Assembly (NCBI RefSeq): GCF_900102885.1
Contig: NZ_FNGE01000005.1
Span: 62,001 to 126,000 of the forward strand
Source of the DNA: Paracoccus chinensis
GTDB lineage: Bacteria > Pseudomonadota > Alphaproteobacteria > Rhodobacterales > Rhodobacteraceae
Length of the DNA: 64,000 bases
Direction: 5' to 3'
Each line of letters begins with the position of its first letter. The first letter of the stretch is position 1. A model generated the notes under the pieces. The model did not search any database. It was not told where the DNA came from and saw only the letters and a list, made by a program, of their open reading frames with translations. Below are positions 1 to 8,990 of the stretch, piece after piece. Position numbers and translations under genes: made by a program.

Positions 1-359
1 CCGGCGTCATCTACACCACGCCCGAGGTCGCGGCCGTCGGCCTGACCGAGGAAGGCGCCAAGGCCACCGGCCGCAAGGTCAAGATCGGCAAGTTCCCCCT
101 GATGGGCAACGCGCGAGCCAAGGCGATGCTGCAGGCGGAAGGCTTCGTGAAGCTGATCGCGGATGCCGACACCGACCGCATCCTCGGCTGCCACATCATC
201 GGCCCCGGCGCGGGCGAGATGATCCACGAGGTCTGCGTGGCGATGGAGTTCGGCGCGGCCGCGCAGGACCTGGCGCTCACCTGCCACGCCCACCCCACCG
301 TCAGCGAGGCGGTGCGCGAGGCAGCGCTTGCATGCGGCGACGGCGCGATCCACGTCTGA
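1..359 (+). CDS. lpdA: Dihydrolipoyl dehydrogenase (E3), C-terminal part
   Basis: The window opens inside this gene; the last 118 residues are visible, in frame from base 3. They are the dimerisation domain of a pyridine nucleotide-disulfide oxidoreductase. [14 protein letters not shown] segment is followed by the C-terminal HAHPTVSEA motif, whose His and downstream Glu form the active-site base pair of lipoamide dehydrogenases. The enzyme reoxidises dihydrolipoamide for 2-oxoacid dehydrogenase complexes using FAD and NAD. The redox-active disulfide lies outside the window, so the assignment rests on this domain alone. A hairpin followed by Ts at 418-453 probably ends the transcript. Other disulfide oxidoreductases such as glutathione reductase are less likely because of the HPT context. 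Confidence 0.9.
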   Translation, partial: GVIYTTPEVAAVGLTEEGAKATGRKVKIGKFPLMGNARAKAMLQAEGFVKLIADADTDRILGCHIIGPGAGEMIHEVCVAMEFGAAAQDLALTCHAHPTVSEAVREAALACGDGAIHV

Positions 360-417
360 CGGGAAAGGCCGGGCCGGGTGCCCGGCCCGACTTCCGATCA
401 GGCCATCCGGCCAGAAG

Positions 418-453
418 GACGCCGAGGGGTTCCACAACCCTTCGGCGTTTTCT
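418..453 (+). terminator. Intrinsic terminator after lpdA
   Basis: An inverted repeat with arms GACGCCGAGGGGTT and AACCCTTCGGCGT, a 4-base loop and a following TTTTCTT run lies 60 bases after the lpdA stop. A second GC-only hairpin (gggccggg / cccggccc) sits at about 370-390. The T run makes the downstream one the likely terminator. Confidence 0.8.
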
Positions 454-559
454 TGCCGATCAGGCGGTCTGCGGCAGCGGGGTTTCGCTTTGCGTCTGGC
501 GCGGGGACGGCCCGTGGCTATCGTCCTGCCAACCATAAACAGACTCCGGCAGGACAGTG

Positions 560-1048
560 ATGACCCCAACCATGACCCGCCTCAGTGCGCTTGCGCTGTT
601 GACCGTTCTTGCGGCCTGCGGCGGCGGCGCAGAAAAGTCGGACCGGATGTACCTGGCCCAGCCCCGCATCAGCCAAGCCGAGCTGCACCCCAACGAGACG
701 CCCGAACTGCGCGCTCTGATCAGCAAGTATTCGGCCATGTATGGCGTCCCCGAGGAACTGGTCCACCGCGTCGTCATCCGCGAAAGCCGCCATCGTCCTG
801 CGGCCCGGAACGGGAAATACTACGGGCTGATGCAGATGGCCCCCGCCACCGCGCGCGGCATGGGCTACCGCGGCTCGCCCCAGGGGTTGCTGGATGCCGA
901 GACGAACCTCAAATACGGCGTGAAATACCTGCGCGGCGCCTACCTGGTCGCGGGCGGCAACCACGATGCCGCCGTCAAATGGTATTCGCGCGGCTACTAT
1001 CACGAGGCCAAGCGCAAGGGCCTGCTTGAGGAAACGGGCCTGCGCTGA
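560..1048 (+). CDS. Lytic transglycosylase SLT-domain lipoprotein
   Basis: A 162-residue protein with a lipoprotein signal: a hydrophobic stretch ends in LAAC, putting the lipidated Cys at residue 20, so it should be anchored in the periplasm. Residues about 50-150 form a goose-lysozyme-like SLT domain. The catalytic Glu is in IRESRH (about Glu75), followed by the YGLMQM motif. These enzymes cleave the MurNAc-GlcNAc bond of peptidoglycan with formation of 1,6-anhydro-MurNAc. The ATG at 560 is chosen because AGGA lies 5 bases upstream; a GTG sits immediately before it at 557. The protein is short compared with Slt70 and is a minimal single-domain form. It stands alone between a terminator and a membrane-protein gene. 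Confidence 0.85.
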   Translation: MTPTMTRLSALALLTVLAACGGGAEKSDRMYLAQPRISQAELHPNETPELRALISKYSAMYGVPEELVHRVVIRESRHRPAARNGKYYGLMQMAPATARGMGYRGSPQGLLDAETNLKYGVKYLRGAYLVAGGNHDAAVKWYSRGYYHEAKRKGLLEETGLR

Positions 1049-1104
1049 AAGGCGGAACGCGCAATGGGGCCGCGCGTTCGGGGGCGTAGCAACCCCGGGA
1101 CGAC

Positions 1105-1779
1105 ATGCGCGGCATCAGCATCACTTCGTGGAATGACTTTCTTTCGGCGCTGATCGGCATCGCGCTGTTCGCGCTGATCGGGATCGGCATCCGCCTGCTT
1201 CTGATGTTCACCATCCAGGCGCGGCGCGAGCGGATGAACCGGCAGATCAACGAGCGGCTGAAGCTGCTGATCGCCGCCTACAAGACGCTCGGCGGTTCCT
1301 TCACCGGCGAGTTGTCGGTGGACCCCACCCACCTGCGCGACCTGCGTCAGCGCATGGCCGAGGAAGACGGCGCCGCCGACAGCCCTGGTACCGACAACCC
1401 CGGCGCCGACCGCCGCCGCCGCATCCGCGACGCGGTCGAGGCTGCCCTGTCAGACATCCTGCTGCTGGGGACCGAGGAGCAGGTACGCTTGGCCGAAAGC
1501 GCCGCGCGCGAGCTTGTCGAGGGCCGCAGGGTCCATACGCAGGAACTCGTGGTTTCCCTGCGCAATTTCATCCGCGAAGCGCTGGACCTTGATCCCGTGC
1601 CTGCGGGCCTTGCTATTCCGCCACAAGGACCGACGCGCCCGTCAGGCAGCGGCGCGGGCGGTCGGGGCCGCGGCGAAGGTGGCGGCGGGCGAGGCGGCGG
1701 GGGCGGCATGGGTGGCGGAGGCGGTGGCATGGGGATGGGCATGGGACTGGGCGGCAGCCGCCAAGACCCGGACGCGTAG
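1105..1779 (+). CDS. Membrane-anchored protein with Gly/Met-rich tail, function unknown
   Basis: A 224-residue protein that I do not recognise. Residues about 12-35 form one strong transmembrane helix, followed by a basic [14 protein letters not shown] segment and a predominantly helical middle (about 40-175) with many Glu and Arg. The last 45 residues are almost only Gly, Met and Arg, a low-complexity tail whose GGGMG pattern looks disordered. The topology suggests a cytoplasmic helical domain tethered to the inner membrane. The stop codon TAG is part of a REP-like GTAG palindrome. Nothing in the neighbourhood points to a function. Confidence 0.7.
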   Translation: MRGISITSWNDFLSALIGIALFALIGIGIRLLLMFTIQARRERMNRQINERLKLLIAAYKTLGGSFTGELSVDPTHLRDLRQRMAEEDGAADSPGTDNPGADRRRRIRDAVEAALSDILLLGTEEQVRLAESAARELVEGRRVHTQELVVSLRNFIREALDLDPVPAGLAIPPQGPTRPSGSGAGGRGRGEGGGGRGGGGGMGGGGGGMGMGMGLGGSRQDPDA

Positions 1780-1800
1780 GGTGCGTGCTCGGCACCCACC
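1776..1800 (+). repeat. REP-like palindrome, copy 1
   Basis: GTAG followed by an imperfect palindrome (GGTGCGTGC / GGCACCCACC). A GTAG-type head plus short hairpin is the known structure of REP sequences mobilised by RAYT transposases. The TAG in the head is the stop codon of the preceding gene. Related copies occur at 4046-4068 and 7728-7745. Confidence 0.6.
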
Positions 1801-1841
1801 GCCCGGCCCCGAAAGGCAGGGCGGCTGGCGCCACCCATGGC

Positions 1842-2603
1842 TTACGTGAACTGCTCGCGCAGCATCCGCTCCTCCATCCCGTGGCCGGGATCGAACAGCA
1901 GGCGGTGGGCGATGCCGGGCTCGGTGCGGATCTCGACCCACAGCACGCGGTCCACCTGCTTGGCGTCGGCATCCGCCATGACGGGGCGCTTGCGCGGGTC
2001 CAGCACGTCCATGCGGATCACCGAATCGTGGCGCAGGATCGCCCCCCGCCAGCGGCGCGGGCGGAAGGGCGCGATGGCGGTCAGCGCAAGCACGTCCGAG
2101 CCCATCGGCAGGATCGGCCCGCCCGCGGAATAGTTGTAGGCGGTCGATCCCGCAGGCGTTGCCACCATCAGCCCGTCGCAGACCAGTTCCTCCATCCGCA
2201 CGCGGCCGTCCACGCTGATGCGGATGCGCGCGGCCTGGGGACCGGCGCGCAGCATCGAGACCTCGTTGATCGCCAGCGCCCGGTATTCGTCCCCGTCGAT
2301 CGCCCCTGCCACCATCGACAGCGGGTTGATGACCGTTTCCTCGGCATGGGCGATGCGCTCGGGCAGGCCGTCCTCGTCATAGCCGTTCATCAGGAAGCCG
2401 ACAGTGCCCCGGTTCATCCCGTAGACCGGCCGCCCGAGGTTCTGGCGCAGCGTGGACAGAAGAAAGCCGTCGCCCCCCAGCGCCACCACCACGTCGGCGC
2501 GGGTCGCGGGGGTCTGGCCGTAACGCTCCATCAGCCGGCCAAGGGCATTCTGGGCGACATCGGTGTCGTTTGCGGTGAAATGGAACGCGGTCATGGGTGG
2601 CAT
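1842..2603 (-). CDS. nadK: NAD kinase
   Basis: About 253 residues. The ATP-NAD kinase signature GGDGF is at residues 43-47, preceded by a hydrophobic strand. Later hallmarks are [10 protein letters not shown], the LAINEVSML substrate motif and the glycine-rich [15 protein letters not shown] segment. The enzyme phosphorylates NAD to NADP in the cytoplasm. Two ATGs are possible: 2603 has AGGG 7 bases upstream, while 2594 (starting MTAFHF) has none at good spacing, so 2603 is preferred. The open frame continues far upstream over glyA, but that part is antisense shadow. The gene is divergent from glyA with about 100 bases between them. Confidence 0.93.
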   Translation of the reverse strand: MPPMTAFHFTANDTDVAQNALGRLMERYGQTPATRADVVVALGGDGFLLSTLRQNLGRPVYGMNRGTVGFLMNGYDEDGLPERIAHAEETVINPLSMVAGAIDGDEYRALAINEVSMLRAGPQAARIRISVDGRVRMEELVCDGLMVATPAGSTAYNYSAGGPILPMGSDVLALTAIAPFRPRRWRGAILRHDSVIRMDVLDPRKRPVMADADAKQVDRVLWVEIRTEPGIAHRLLFDPGHGMEERMLREQFT

Positions 2604-2708
2604 CCATGCACCCTGCCCGGCCCTTGGCAAGCCTCGGCGGCGCCGAGGCGCTGGAAGGACCGGCGCAAAATGGCTAACAGGACGCTGACCCTGGCCCGGA
2701 GGACCCCG

Positions 2709-3992
<1,284 letters not shown>

Positions 3993-4045
3993 GGAACGCA
4001 GGCACGCCGGCCTATCCGGCGCGCCAAATGCCTGAGCGGGCCACA

Positions 4046-4068
4046 GGGTGCGTGCTTCGCACGCACCG
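4046..4068 (+). repeat. REP-like palindrome, copy 2
   Basis: A perfect 9-bp inverted repeat (GGTGCGTGC / GCACGCACC) with a TTC loop lies between the convergent glyA and the gene at 4077. It shares the GGGTGCGTGC core with the palindrome at 1776 and, inverted, with the one at 7728. It could also act as a bidirectional transcription stop, but there is no T run. Confidence 0.6.
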
Positions 4069-4076
4069 TCATCGGG

Positions 4077-4460
4077 TCACACCAGCCCGCGCCGGACCAT
4101 GATCCAGACGGCGATGGCGCCGACCAGCAGCAGCCCCAGCATCACCGCAGCCGCCACGTTCAGGGCGCCTTCCTGCCAGCGGGCCGAGGACCCCAAAGGG
4201 CGAAGATAGCGGATCAGTTCGGCATGGGCCCGGGCGGCGGCGGTGCTGTCCATCTGCCGCGACAGCTTCGGCGTCGCGGCCGCCTTCTGCGCGCGGGCCA
4301 GCACCTCGGCCGCCCGGCGCTGGCGGCGCGGCAGCGCTCTGCCCCTGCGGCGCAGCATGGTGGCAAGGTCGGGCTGCGTGCCTCGCCGCGCGCCGCCCAG
4401 GCGCTGCGCCATCAGCGCCGCCACCTCGTCGGCCATCGCCCGCACGTCGTCCTGCGCCAT
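4077..4460 (-). CDS. Small protein with C-terminal membrane helix, function unknown
   Basis: 127 residues. The first two thirds are charged and helical, rich in Arg and Ala. Residues about 100-122 form one transmembrane helix close to the C-terminus, so the protein is probably tail-anchored with its basic domain in the cytoplasm. The start at 4460 is supported by AGGGG just upstream. It is divergent from the hydrolase gene at 4542. I recognise no family. Confidence 0.7.
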   Translation of the reverse strand: MAQDDVRAMADEVAALMAQRLGGARRGTQPDLATMLRRRGRALPRRQRRAAEVLARAQKAAATPKLSRQMDSTAAARAHAELIRYLRPLGSSARWQEGALNVAAAVMLGLLLVGAIAVWIMVRRGLV

Positions 4461-4541
4461 TCCCCTGTCCCCTGCCGTCCGTCTCGCGCGAAAGGATAGG
4501 TCGCTTGCGGGCGCTTCGCCAGACGGGCTAGCATCGCCCGC

Positions 4542-5309
4542 ATGAAACTGTCGCTCACCGTCTCGGGCCAGCCCGGCCCCCAGCCCCCCGTCCTTGTCGC
4601 GCATGGCCTGTTCGGGCAGGCGCGGAACCTCGGCGTGATCTCGCGCGCCCTGTCCGAGACGCGGCAGGTGCTGGCCGTGGACATGCGCAACCATGGCGAG
4701 TCGCCCTGGGACGACCGGCACGACTATGATGCCCTGGCAGAGGACCTGGCCGAAGTGGTCGCGGCGCATGGCGGCCGGGCGGATGTCGTGGGTCATTCCA
4801 TGGGTGGCAAGGCCGCGATGCGGCTGGCGCTGACGCGGGGCGACATGGTCCGGCGGCTGGCGGTGCTGGATATCGCGCCCGTCGCCTATGACCACACTCA
4901 GGACGGCATCATCGAGGCGCTGGAGGCCACCGACGTTGCCAGCGCCACCAGCCGCAGCGGCGCCGACACGCTGCTGGCCGAGCAGCTGGACGACCACAGC
5001 GTCCGCGCCTTCCTGCTGCAATCGCTGGACCTCAAGGCCAGCCCGCCGCGCTGGAAGATGAACCTTGCGGCCCTGCGCGCCAACATGGACAACCTGACCG
5101 GCTGGCCCGAGAGCGGCACGCCCTTCGGCGGCCCTGCCCTGTTCCTGCGCGGCGGCGACAGCGACTACGTCACCGCCCAAGGCGAGGCTGCGATCCGCGA
5201 GTTCTTTCCGCAGGCGGTCATCGAGGCGATCCCCGGCACCGGCCATTGGCTGCACGCCGAAAAGCCGGGCCAGGTCGCGCCCCGGATCGTGGACTTCCTG
5301 AACGGCTGA
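4542..5309 (+). CDS. Alpha/beta-fold hydrolase, YbfF-like esterase
   Basis: 255 residues with a complete catalytic triad. The nucleophile is in VVGHSMGGKAA (Ser86), the oxyanion motif HGLFGQARNL follows the first strand, and the His is in GTGHWLHAEKP near the end. The acidic member is probably in GGDSDYVT. The arrangement HGLFG-x-NW/NL and DMRNHGESP matches the YbfF/abhydrolase-1 family, which hydrolyses small acyl esters. The physiological substrate is not known. No signal peptide is present, so it is cytoplasmic. The next gene on the other strand ends 4 bases after this stop. Confidence 0.85.
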   Translation: MKLSLTVSGQPGPQPPVLVAHGLFGQARNLGVISRALSETRQVLAVDMRNHGESPWDDRHDYDALAEDLAEVVAAHGGRADVVGHSMGGKAAMRLALTRGDMVRRLAVLDIAPVAYDHTQDGIIEALEATDVASATSRSGADTLLAEQLDDHSVRAFLLQSLDLKASPPRWKMNLAALRANMDNLTGWPESGTPFGGPALFLRGGDSDYVTAQGEAAIREFFPQAVIEAIPGTGHWLHAEKPGQVAPRIVDFLNG

Positions 5310-5312
5310 GCG

Positions 5313-5513
5313 TCAGAGGCTGTCCTTGGGGTCCGTCGCCTGGATGCGCTTGGCGACCAGCCAGGCGACTGGGAACCCGCCCACCGCGCCGATGGCGGCG
5401 GCCGACAGCATCGCGCGCCAGTCGTAATAGCCCAATGTCAGCATGATGATGACGCCGATGCCCGCCAGCGTCGGCACCGACATCATCGCAAGAAACAGGA
5501 ACAGCCGCGACAT
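5313..5513 (-). CDS. Small two-helix membrane protein
   Basis: 66 residues with two predicted transmembrane helices (about 3-27 and 35-55) joined by a short YYDWRA loop and ending in a charged tail. Small two-helix proteins of this kind are widespread in Rhodobacteraceae and often carry the name CTP synthetase in databases. That name is not supported by any catalytic feature: real PyrG is over 500 residues with a glutaminase domain. The function is unknown. It lies 66 bases downstream of the cytochrome b561 gene on the same strand. Confidence 0.75.
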   Translation of the reverse strand: MSRLFLFLAMMSVPTLAGIGVIIMLTLGYYDWRAMLSAAAIGAVGGFPVAWLVAKRIQATDPKDSL

Positions 5514-5579
5514 CGCCCAACCTCTTTGTCTCGTTTCGGCCCGCCTAAGCCAGGGCGGCGGGCCATGCCTTGATCCAGA

Positions 5580-6116
5580 TCAGCCCCGGCGGCGCGGATC
5601 TACGGGAGGCACGCGTTCCACCCCCTGCTCGGGGCGCGTCATGCGCCGGATCAGCCCGTCCTTCCGGATGAACTGGTGATAAACGACCCCCGCCAAGTGC
5701 AGCGCCACCAGCGCCAACAGGACCGGCACGGTGTTCTCGTGCAGTTCTCCCATCGCCCTGCTGGGGATCAGATAGGCGGCCATCCCGACCAGCGGCATGG
5801 CGATCAGCACGACATAGAACAGCCAGTGGTTCAGCTTGGACAGGACCTTGTCCCAGCCGGGCGAATCCGCCTTGGAGGGCGGGGCGCCATGGGTGAAGCG
5901 CAGCGCCAGCCGCGTCAGCATGAAGATCAGGATCGCAATGCCCGACACCATGTGCCAGACGGCGTTGCCCATGATCGGCCGCCCCTCCTCGGCCCGCATC
6001 AGGGCGCGGAAATACTCGGCCATCCAGTCTCCGGTGAGAAGCTGGACAAGGACCAGGGCGAAGACCGCCCAGTGAAGCGCGATCTGGATAGCGGAATAGC
6101 GGGCGGGGTGACGCAT
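5580..6116 (-). CDS. Cytochrome b561
   Basis: 178 residues with four transmembrane helices. Histidines in LHWAVF, WHMVSG, LNHWLFY and LHLAGVVYHQF are at the positions that ligate two b hemes in the bacterial cytochrome b561 family. Such proteins pass electrons from ubiquinol across the inner membrane; in E. coli the CybB protein has superoxide:ubiquinone oxidoreductase activity. The polar C-terminal tail (about 150-178) lies outside the bundle. The gene stands alone, so its electron partner cannot be inferred. Confidence 0.9.
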   Translation of the reverse strand: MRHPARYSAIQIALHWAVFALVLVQLLTGDWMAEYFRALMRAEEGRPIMGNAVWHMVSGIAILIFMLTRLALRFTHGAPPSKADSPGWDKVLSKLNHWLFYVVLIAMPLVGMAAYLIPSRAMGELHENTVPVLLALVALHLAGVVYHQFIRKDGLIRRMTRPEQGVERVPPVDPRRRG

Positions 6117-6185
6117 GGCGTTGCCTTCGCAAAGGGGGCTCTCAGGCTGGAAATGCGCCAGCGGCCTGAATGTTCCGCGGCTGCC

Positions 6186-6500
6186 TCAGGGCGAGCAGTT
6201 GGCGCAGAAGGGCGTGTCCGGCAGAAGCTGCAGCCGCCGTTCGGCGATGGGATTGCCGCATTGCACGCAGTCGCCGTATTCCCCCGCCGCGATCCGCGCG
6301 AGGGCCGCGTCGATGCGCCGGATCTCGGCCTGGTCTGACTGGCCGAGCGCGGTCAGCACCTCGTCCCCCTGCCGTTCCGAGGCCGCGTCCTCCCAGTCCT
6401 TGGGCACGGGATCGTCCAGCTGGTCCTCGATGCGGGCGATGTTGCCGAGCAGCTCGGCCCGGCGGGCAAGAAGGATTTCCCTGGCGGCTTCGGGGGTCAT
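6186..6500 (-). CDS. DksA/TraR-type C4 zinc-finger protein
   Basis: 104 residues. An N-terminal helical hairpin (about 1-70) is followed by a C4 zinc finger with CVQCGNPI and FCANC. This is the minimal DksA/TraR architecture, proteins that enter the secondary channel of RNA polymerase and modulate initiation, sometimes with ppGpp. It is shorter than E. coli DksA (151 residues) and the coiled-coil tip lacks an obvious DxxDxA triad, so it is more likely a DksA-like paralogue than DksA itself. It lies upstream of cytochrome b561 on the same strand. Confidence 0.88.
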   Translation of the reverse strand: MTPEAAREILLARRAELLGNIARIEDQLDDPVPKDWEDAASERQGDEVLTALGQSDQAEIRRIDAALARIAAGEYGDCVQCGNPIAERRLQLLPDTPFCANCSP

Positions 6501-6663
6501 GGCGTGCCCTTCCCTTGCTGGCTGTGGTGGAGTCCAGATCAGCGGGGGCCCGTCCTTTCGTCAAGCCCGAGGGTTCGGGCTGCGGGCTTCCGCCGCAGCG
6601 GCTGGCGCCGCGGGACATCATGCGAAGATGCCACCGCAGGGTGCAGGATGCGAGAAGATCTGC

Positions 6664-7149
6664 CTATGACTGCTGCCGGGCATGGCGGCGGTGGAGGTCG
6701 CGCATTTCCTCTGCCAGTTCGGGCACGGGTCCCTCGACCGGCAGGCCCGGCACCACCTCCTGGATGGGCAGGGGGCGGACGGGGAGCGGACCGCGGCCAA
6801 GTTCGGCCATCCAGTCGGCGTACTGCTGCGCCGAGTGGACATAGACGATCCGCCCCAGCCCGACCCAGCCATGCGCGGCGGCGCACATCGGGCAATGCTC
6901 GCCCGAGGTGAAGACGGTGGCCGTCTTCCGCTCCTCCGGGGTCATGTGACGAGCGGCCCATTGCGCCAGCGCGAGTTCGGGATGCAGGGTCGCGTCGCCG
7001 CTGCCGGTCCGGTTCCGATCCTCGGCGAGCACCGTTCCGTCCACCGCTACTAGGACCGAGCCGAAGGGCTGGTCCCCCGCCGCAAGCGCCTCGGCCGCAA
7101 GCTCGATGCAGCGGCGGAGGTGGTGGAGGTCGGCGTCGGTGGGGGTCAT
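6664..7149 (-). CDS. Nucleoside/guanine deaminase, CDA-fold
   Basis: 161 residues. The zinc site of cytidine deaminase-fold enzymes is present: HPE at residues 56-58 (the more common form is HAE), followed by GEHCPMCAAAHGW with the two zinc Cys at 86 and 89. The QPFGSVLV segment is typical of the guanine deaminase/tRNA adenosine deaminase branch. The length and HPE variant fit a free-base or nucleoside deaminase better than TadA. The substrate is unproven. The reading frame starts at an ATG preceded by a short G-rich stretch. Confidence 0.85.
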   Translation of the reverse strand: MTPTDADLHHLRRCIELAAEALAAGDQPFGSVLVAVDGTVLAEDRNRTGSGDATLHPELALAQWAARHMTPEERKTATVFTSGEHCPMCAAAHGWVGLGRIVYVHSAQQYADWMAELGRGPLPVRPLPIQEVVPGLPVEGPVPELAEEMRDLHRRHARQQS

Positions 7150-7250
7150 GGGGTTCTCCGGCTGGTCAACCAGCAGGATGATGGGCCGCGACCCTCGTGC
7201 GGGTCAATGCGGTGAGGCCTTGTTAACCGCTCGCGGTGCAGGTTGAGGGA

Positions 7251-7784
7251 ATGCCGCGCTACCTCCGCCCGCGCCGCAGCGGCGCCATGATCTTCTTCAC
7301 GATCGCGCTCGCGCAGCGGGATTCGCACCTGCTGGTCGCCGAGGTGGAGCAACTGCGGCAGGCCGTCCACGACACCCGCGCCGAACGGCCGTTCGGGATA
7401 GAGGCTTGGGTGGTGCTGCCGGACCATCTGCACTGCATCTGGCGGATGCCGGAGGGGAATGCGGATTATGCGACGCGCTGGCGGCTCATCAAGGCGCGGT
7501 TCTCACGCGGGGTGGAGCCGGGTCCGCGGCGCGCGAGCCATGTGGTGCGAGGCGAGCGCGCCGTGTGGCAGCGGCGCTTCTGGGAGCATCACATCCGCGA
7601 CGAGGCCGATTTCGTGGCGCATCTGCGCTATTGCCGGTTCAATCCGGTGAAGCACGGGCTGGTTGCGCGGCCCCGGGATGGGCATTCTCCTCGGTCCACC
7701 GCGAGATCGGCGGGCCACTATGGAAATGGGCACCACGCACCCTACGCTTGCTATGCCGTGCATCTCCACCCGCATCATGGGTAG
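7251..7784 (+). CDS. REP-associated tyrosine transposase (RAYT), C-terminal frameshift
   Basis: About 177 residues of the Y1_Tnp/RAYT family, single-strand nucleases that cut and join REP palindromes. The metal-binding HUH-type motif is HLH (residues 59-61 in LPDHLHCIWRMP), and the catalytic Tyr is Tyr127 in HLRYCRFNPVKHG. Right after VARPRD (residue 143, base 7679) the family's W-x-FSSVHRE tail continues in the -1 frame, reading WAFSSVHREIGG from 7679. So one base appears to be missing and the annotated C-terminus is out of frame. The catalytic part is intact. A REP-like sequence lies in the tail at 7728-7745. The start ATG has AGG 8 bases upstream. Confidence 0.8.
   Translation: MPRYLRPRRSGAMIFFTIALAQRDSHLLVAEVEQLRQAVHDTRAERPFGIEAWVVLPDHLHCIWRMPEGNADYATRWRLIKARFSRGVEPGPRRASHVVRGERAVWQRRFWEHHIRDEADFVAHLRYCRFNPVKHGLVARPRDGHSPRSTARSAGHYGNGHHAPYACYAVHLHPHHG
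7728..7745 (-). repeat. REP-like sequence, copy 3
   Basis: On the minus strand this reads GTAGGGTGCGTGGTGCCC, with the same GTAGGGTGCGTG head as the copy at 1776. It lies inside the disrupted 3' end of the RAYT gene. REP copies flanking the transposase gene are the usual arrangement for RAYTs. Confidence 0.5.
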
Positions 7785-7839
7785 GGATTGGAATCGACAA
7801 GAACGAAGAAATTTCGTACTATCGATCAGGAGTCAAAGG

Positions 7840-8418
7840 ATGATTGTCATGCGAGGTTTGATCAATCTCGTCGCGGTCATTTGCGCGCTCGCCGTCACCA
7901 GCAGTGCGGCCCGAGCGCAGTTTGGTTATAGGAGCATTCATGGCGGTTCCTGTGACGGATCGCCACATCGCGCCTTTGGCCCCCGCGGCGAGGTCCTTAC
8001 CGGCGGCGTTGATAAGTTCCACTATTTCATCTTTGGCGGCTATGGCGCAGATCCGTCGGACCCGATTTTCCACCCGACCTCCCCTGATCCCATGCCTCGC
8101 ATCCGTTTACTTTGTCAGTTGGAACCCCCGACCGGATACAGAGACTCTGAACTGAAGTGGTTATCGCTGCGGCATAGCACCTCTTTGGCGAGGCCGGGAA
8201 CTGCAACGGCAAGAATCTGTTCCTGGGGCGTCTACACACCCGGCTATCACTATAGCTGCGGTCCCTCTGCTTCCCTTACGGTAAACGGCGGTCCTGGCTC
8301 GCCAGCGTATCCCGCCCTCCCCCCCATACCGATTGGTGCGATCGCCTGGCTGGAGTTGCACCTGGTTGGACCGGGCTTCATGACGCTGGAATATGTCGAA
8401 GCCTTCTGGTGGAAATGA
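7840..8418 (+). CDS. Secreted protein, function unknown
   Basis: 192 residues. An N-terminal signal peptide (VICALAVTSSAARA) should be cleaved near ARA-Q, giving a periplasmic or exported protein. Several Cys, Gly, Pro and aromatic residues follow, with no motif I recognise. The ATG at 7840 has CAGGAG 6 bases upstream. The DNA is visibly less GC-rich than its neighbours and codons such as TTT, TTA and ATA are used. Together with the adjacent RAYT this suggests an acquired pair with the next gene, which starts inside this stop codon. Confidence 0.65.
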   Translation: MIVMRGLINLVAVICALAVTSSAARAQFGYRSIHGGSCDGSPHRAFGPRGEVLTGGVDKFHYFIFGGYGADPSDPIFHPTSPDPMPRIRLLCQLEPPTGYRDSELKWLSLRHSTSLARPGTATARICSWGVYTPGYHYSCGPSASLTVNGGPGSPAYPALPPIPIGAIAWLELHLVGPGFMTLEYVEAFWWK

Positions 8419-8960
8419 GACACGCCATGTCCAATGCTTGCCCCGTTTTCATCGCGTTCTCCATGAGCCTTACGGTCTGTTCGCTGGCTGTGGCCCAGGA
8501 GGCGGGACCGGCGGAGCCGTTAGAACCACCAACCGTGGAGGCGGCTTTGGCGCGGGAGCGTGCGCTCAGAGCCGAGGCGGCGGCCGCCTGGCCGAGCTAC
8601 GCTGACGAATGGTCGAAAGCGTTTGAGGCGGGTGCAGGGGATACTCCGTGGACTGCGGAGAAGTCGGCGCAGCTTACAGCTTCGTTCAAGGCTCGAAATC
8701 TCGTCGGCTTCGCTCTGCAGCGAACCGAGTGCAGGGCTGACAAGTGCCTTGTCGTAGTCGCCGTTGAAGACGGGATTGCAGCAGACCGGAAAGAGTCCCC
8801 GGTCAACATGCTGCCGCATGATCGGATGTCCGCTTTGCAGCGGTGGCTGACCGAAGACGAGCCTTGTGGATTTGTCATAACCGGTCAGCAATACTCAGCG
8901 AACCTAAGGGTGCTGGTGTCCTGCGATACGCAGCAAGCGGCATCGGCGGCGTCGGAGTAA
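8415..8960 (+). CDS. Secreted protein, function unknown
   Basis: 181 residues from the ATG that overlaps the previous stop (ATGA), so the pair is probably translationally coupled. Another ATG at 8427 is possible. A signal peptide ends near SLAVA-Q. The mature part has four conserved-looking Cys (TECRADKC, EPCGF, SCDTQ) that could form two disulfides. No family is recognised. Base use is lower in GC than the flanking lepA region, matching the upstream partner. Confidence 0.65.
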   Translation: MRHAMSNACPVFIAFSMSLTVCSLAVAQEAGPAEPLEPPTVEAALARERALRAEAAAAWPSYADEWSKAFEAGAGDTPWTAEKSAQLTASFKARNLVGFALQRTECRADKCLVVVAVEDGIAADRKESPVNMLPHDRMSALQRWLTEDEPCGFVITGQQYSANLRVLVSCDTQQAASAASE

Positions 8961-8990
8961 GCTTCGGCCGCCACGACTTCAATCCACCTC

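Noticed and set aside
5313..5513. CTP synthetase
   Set aside because: A 66-residue two-helix membrane protein cannot be PyrG, despite the name used for similar proteins in databases.
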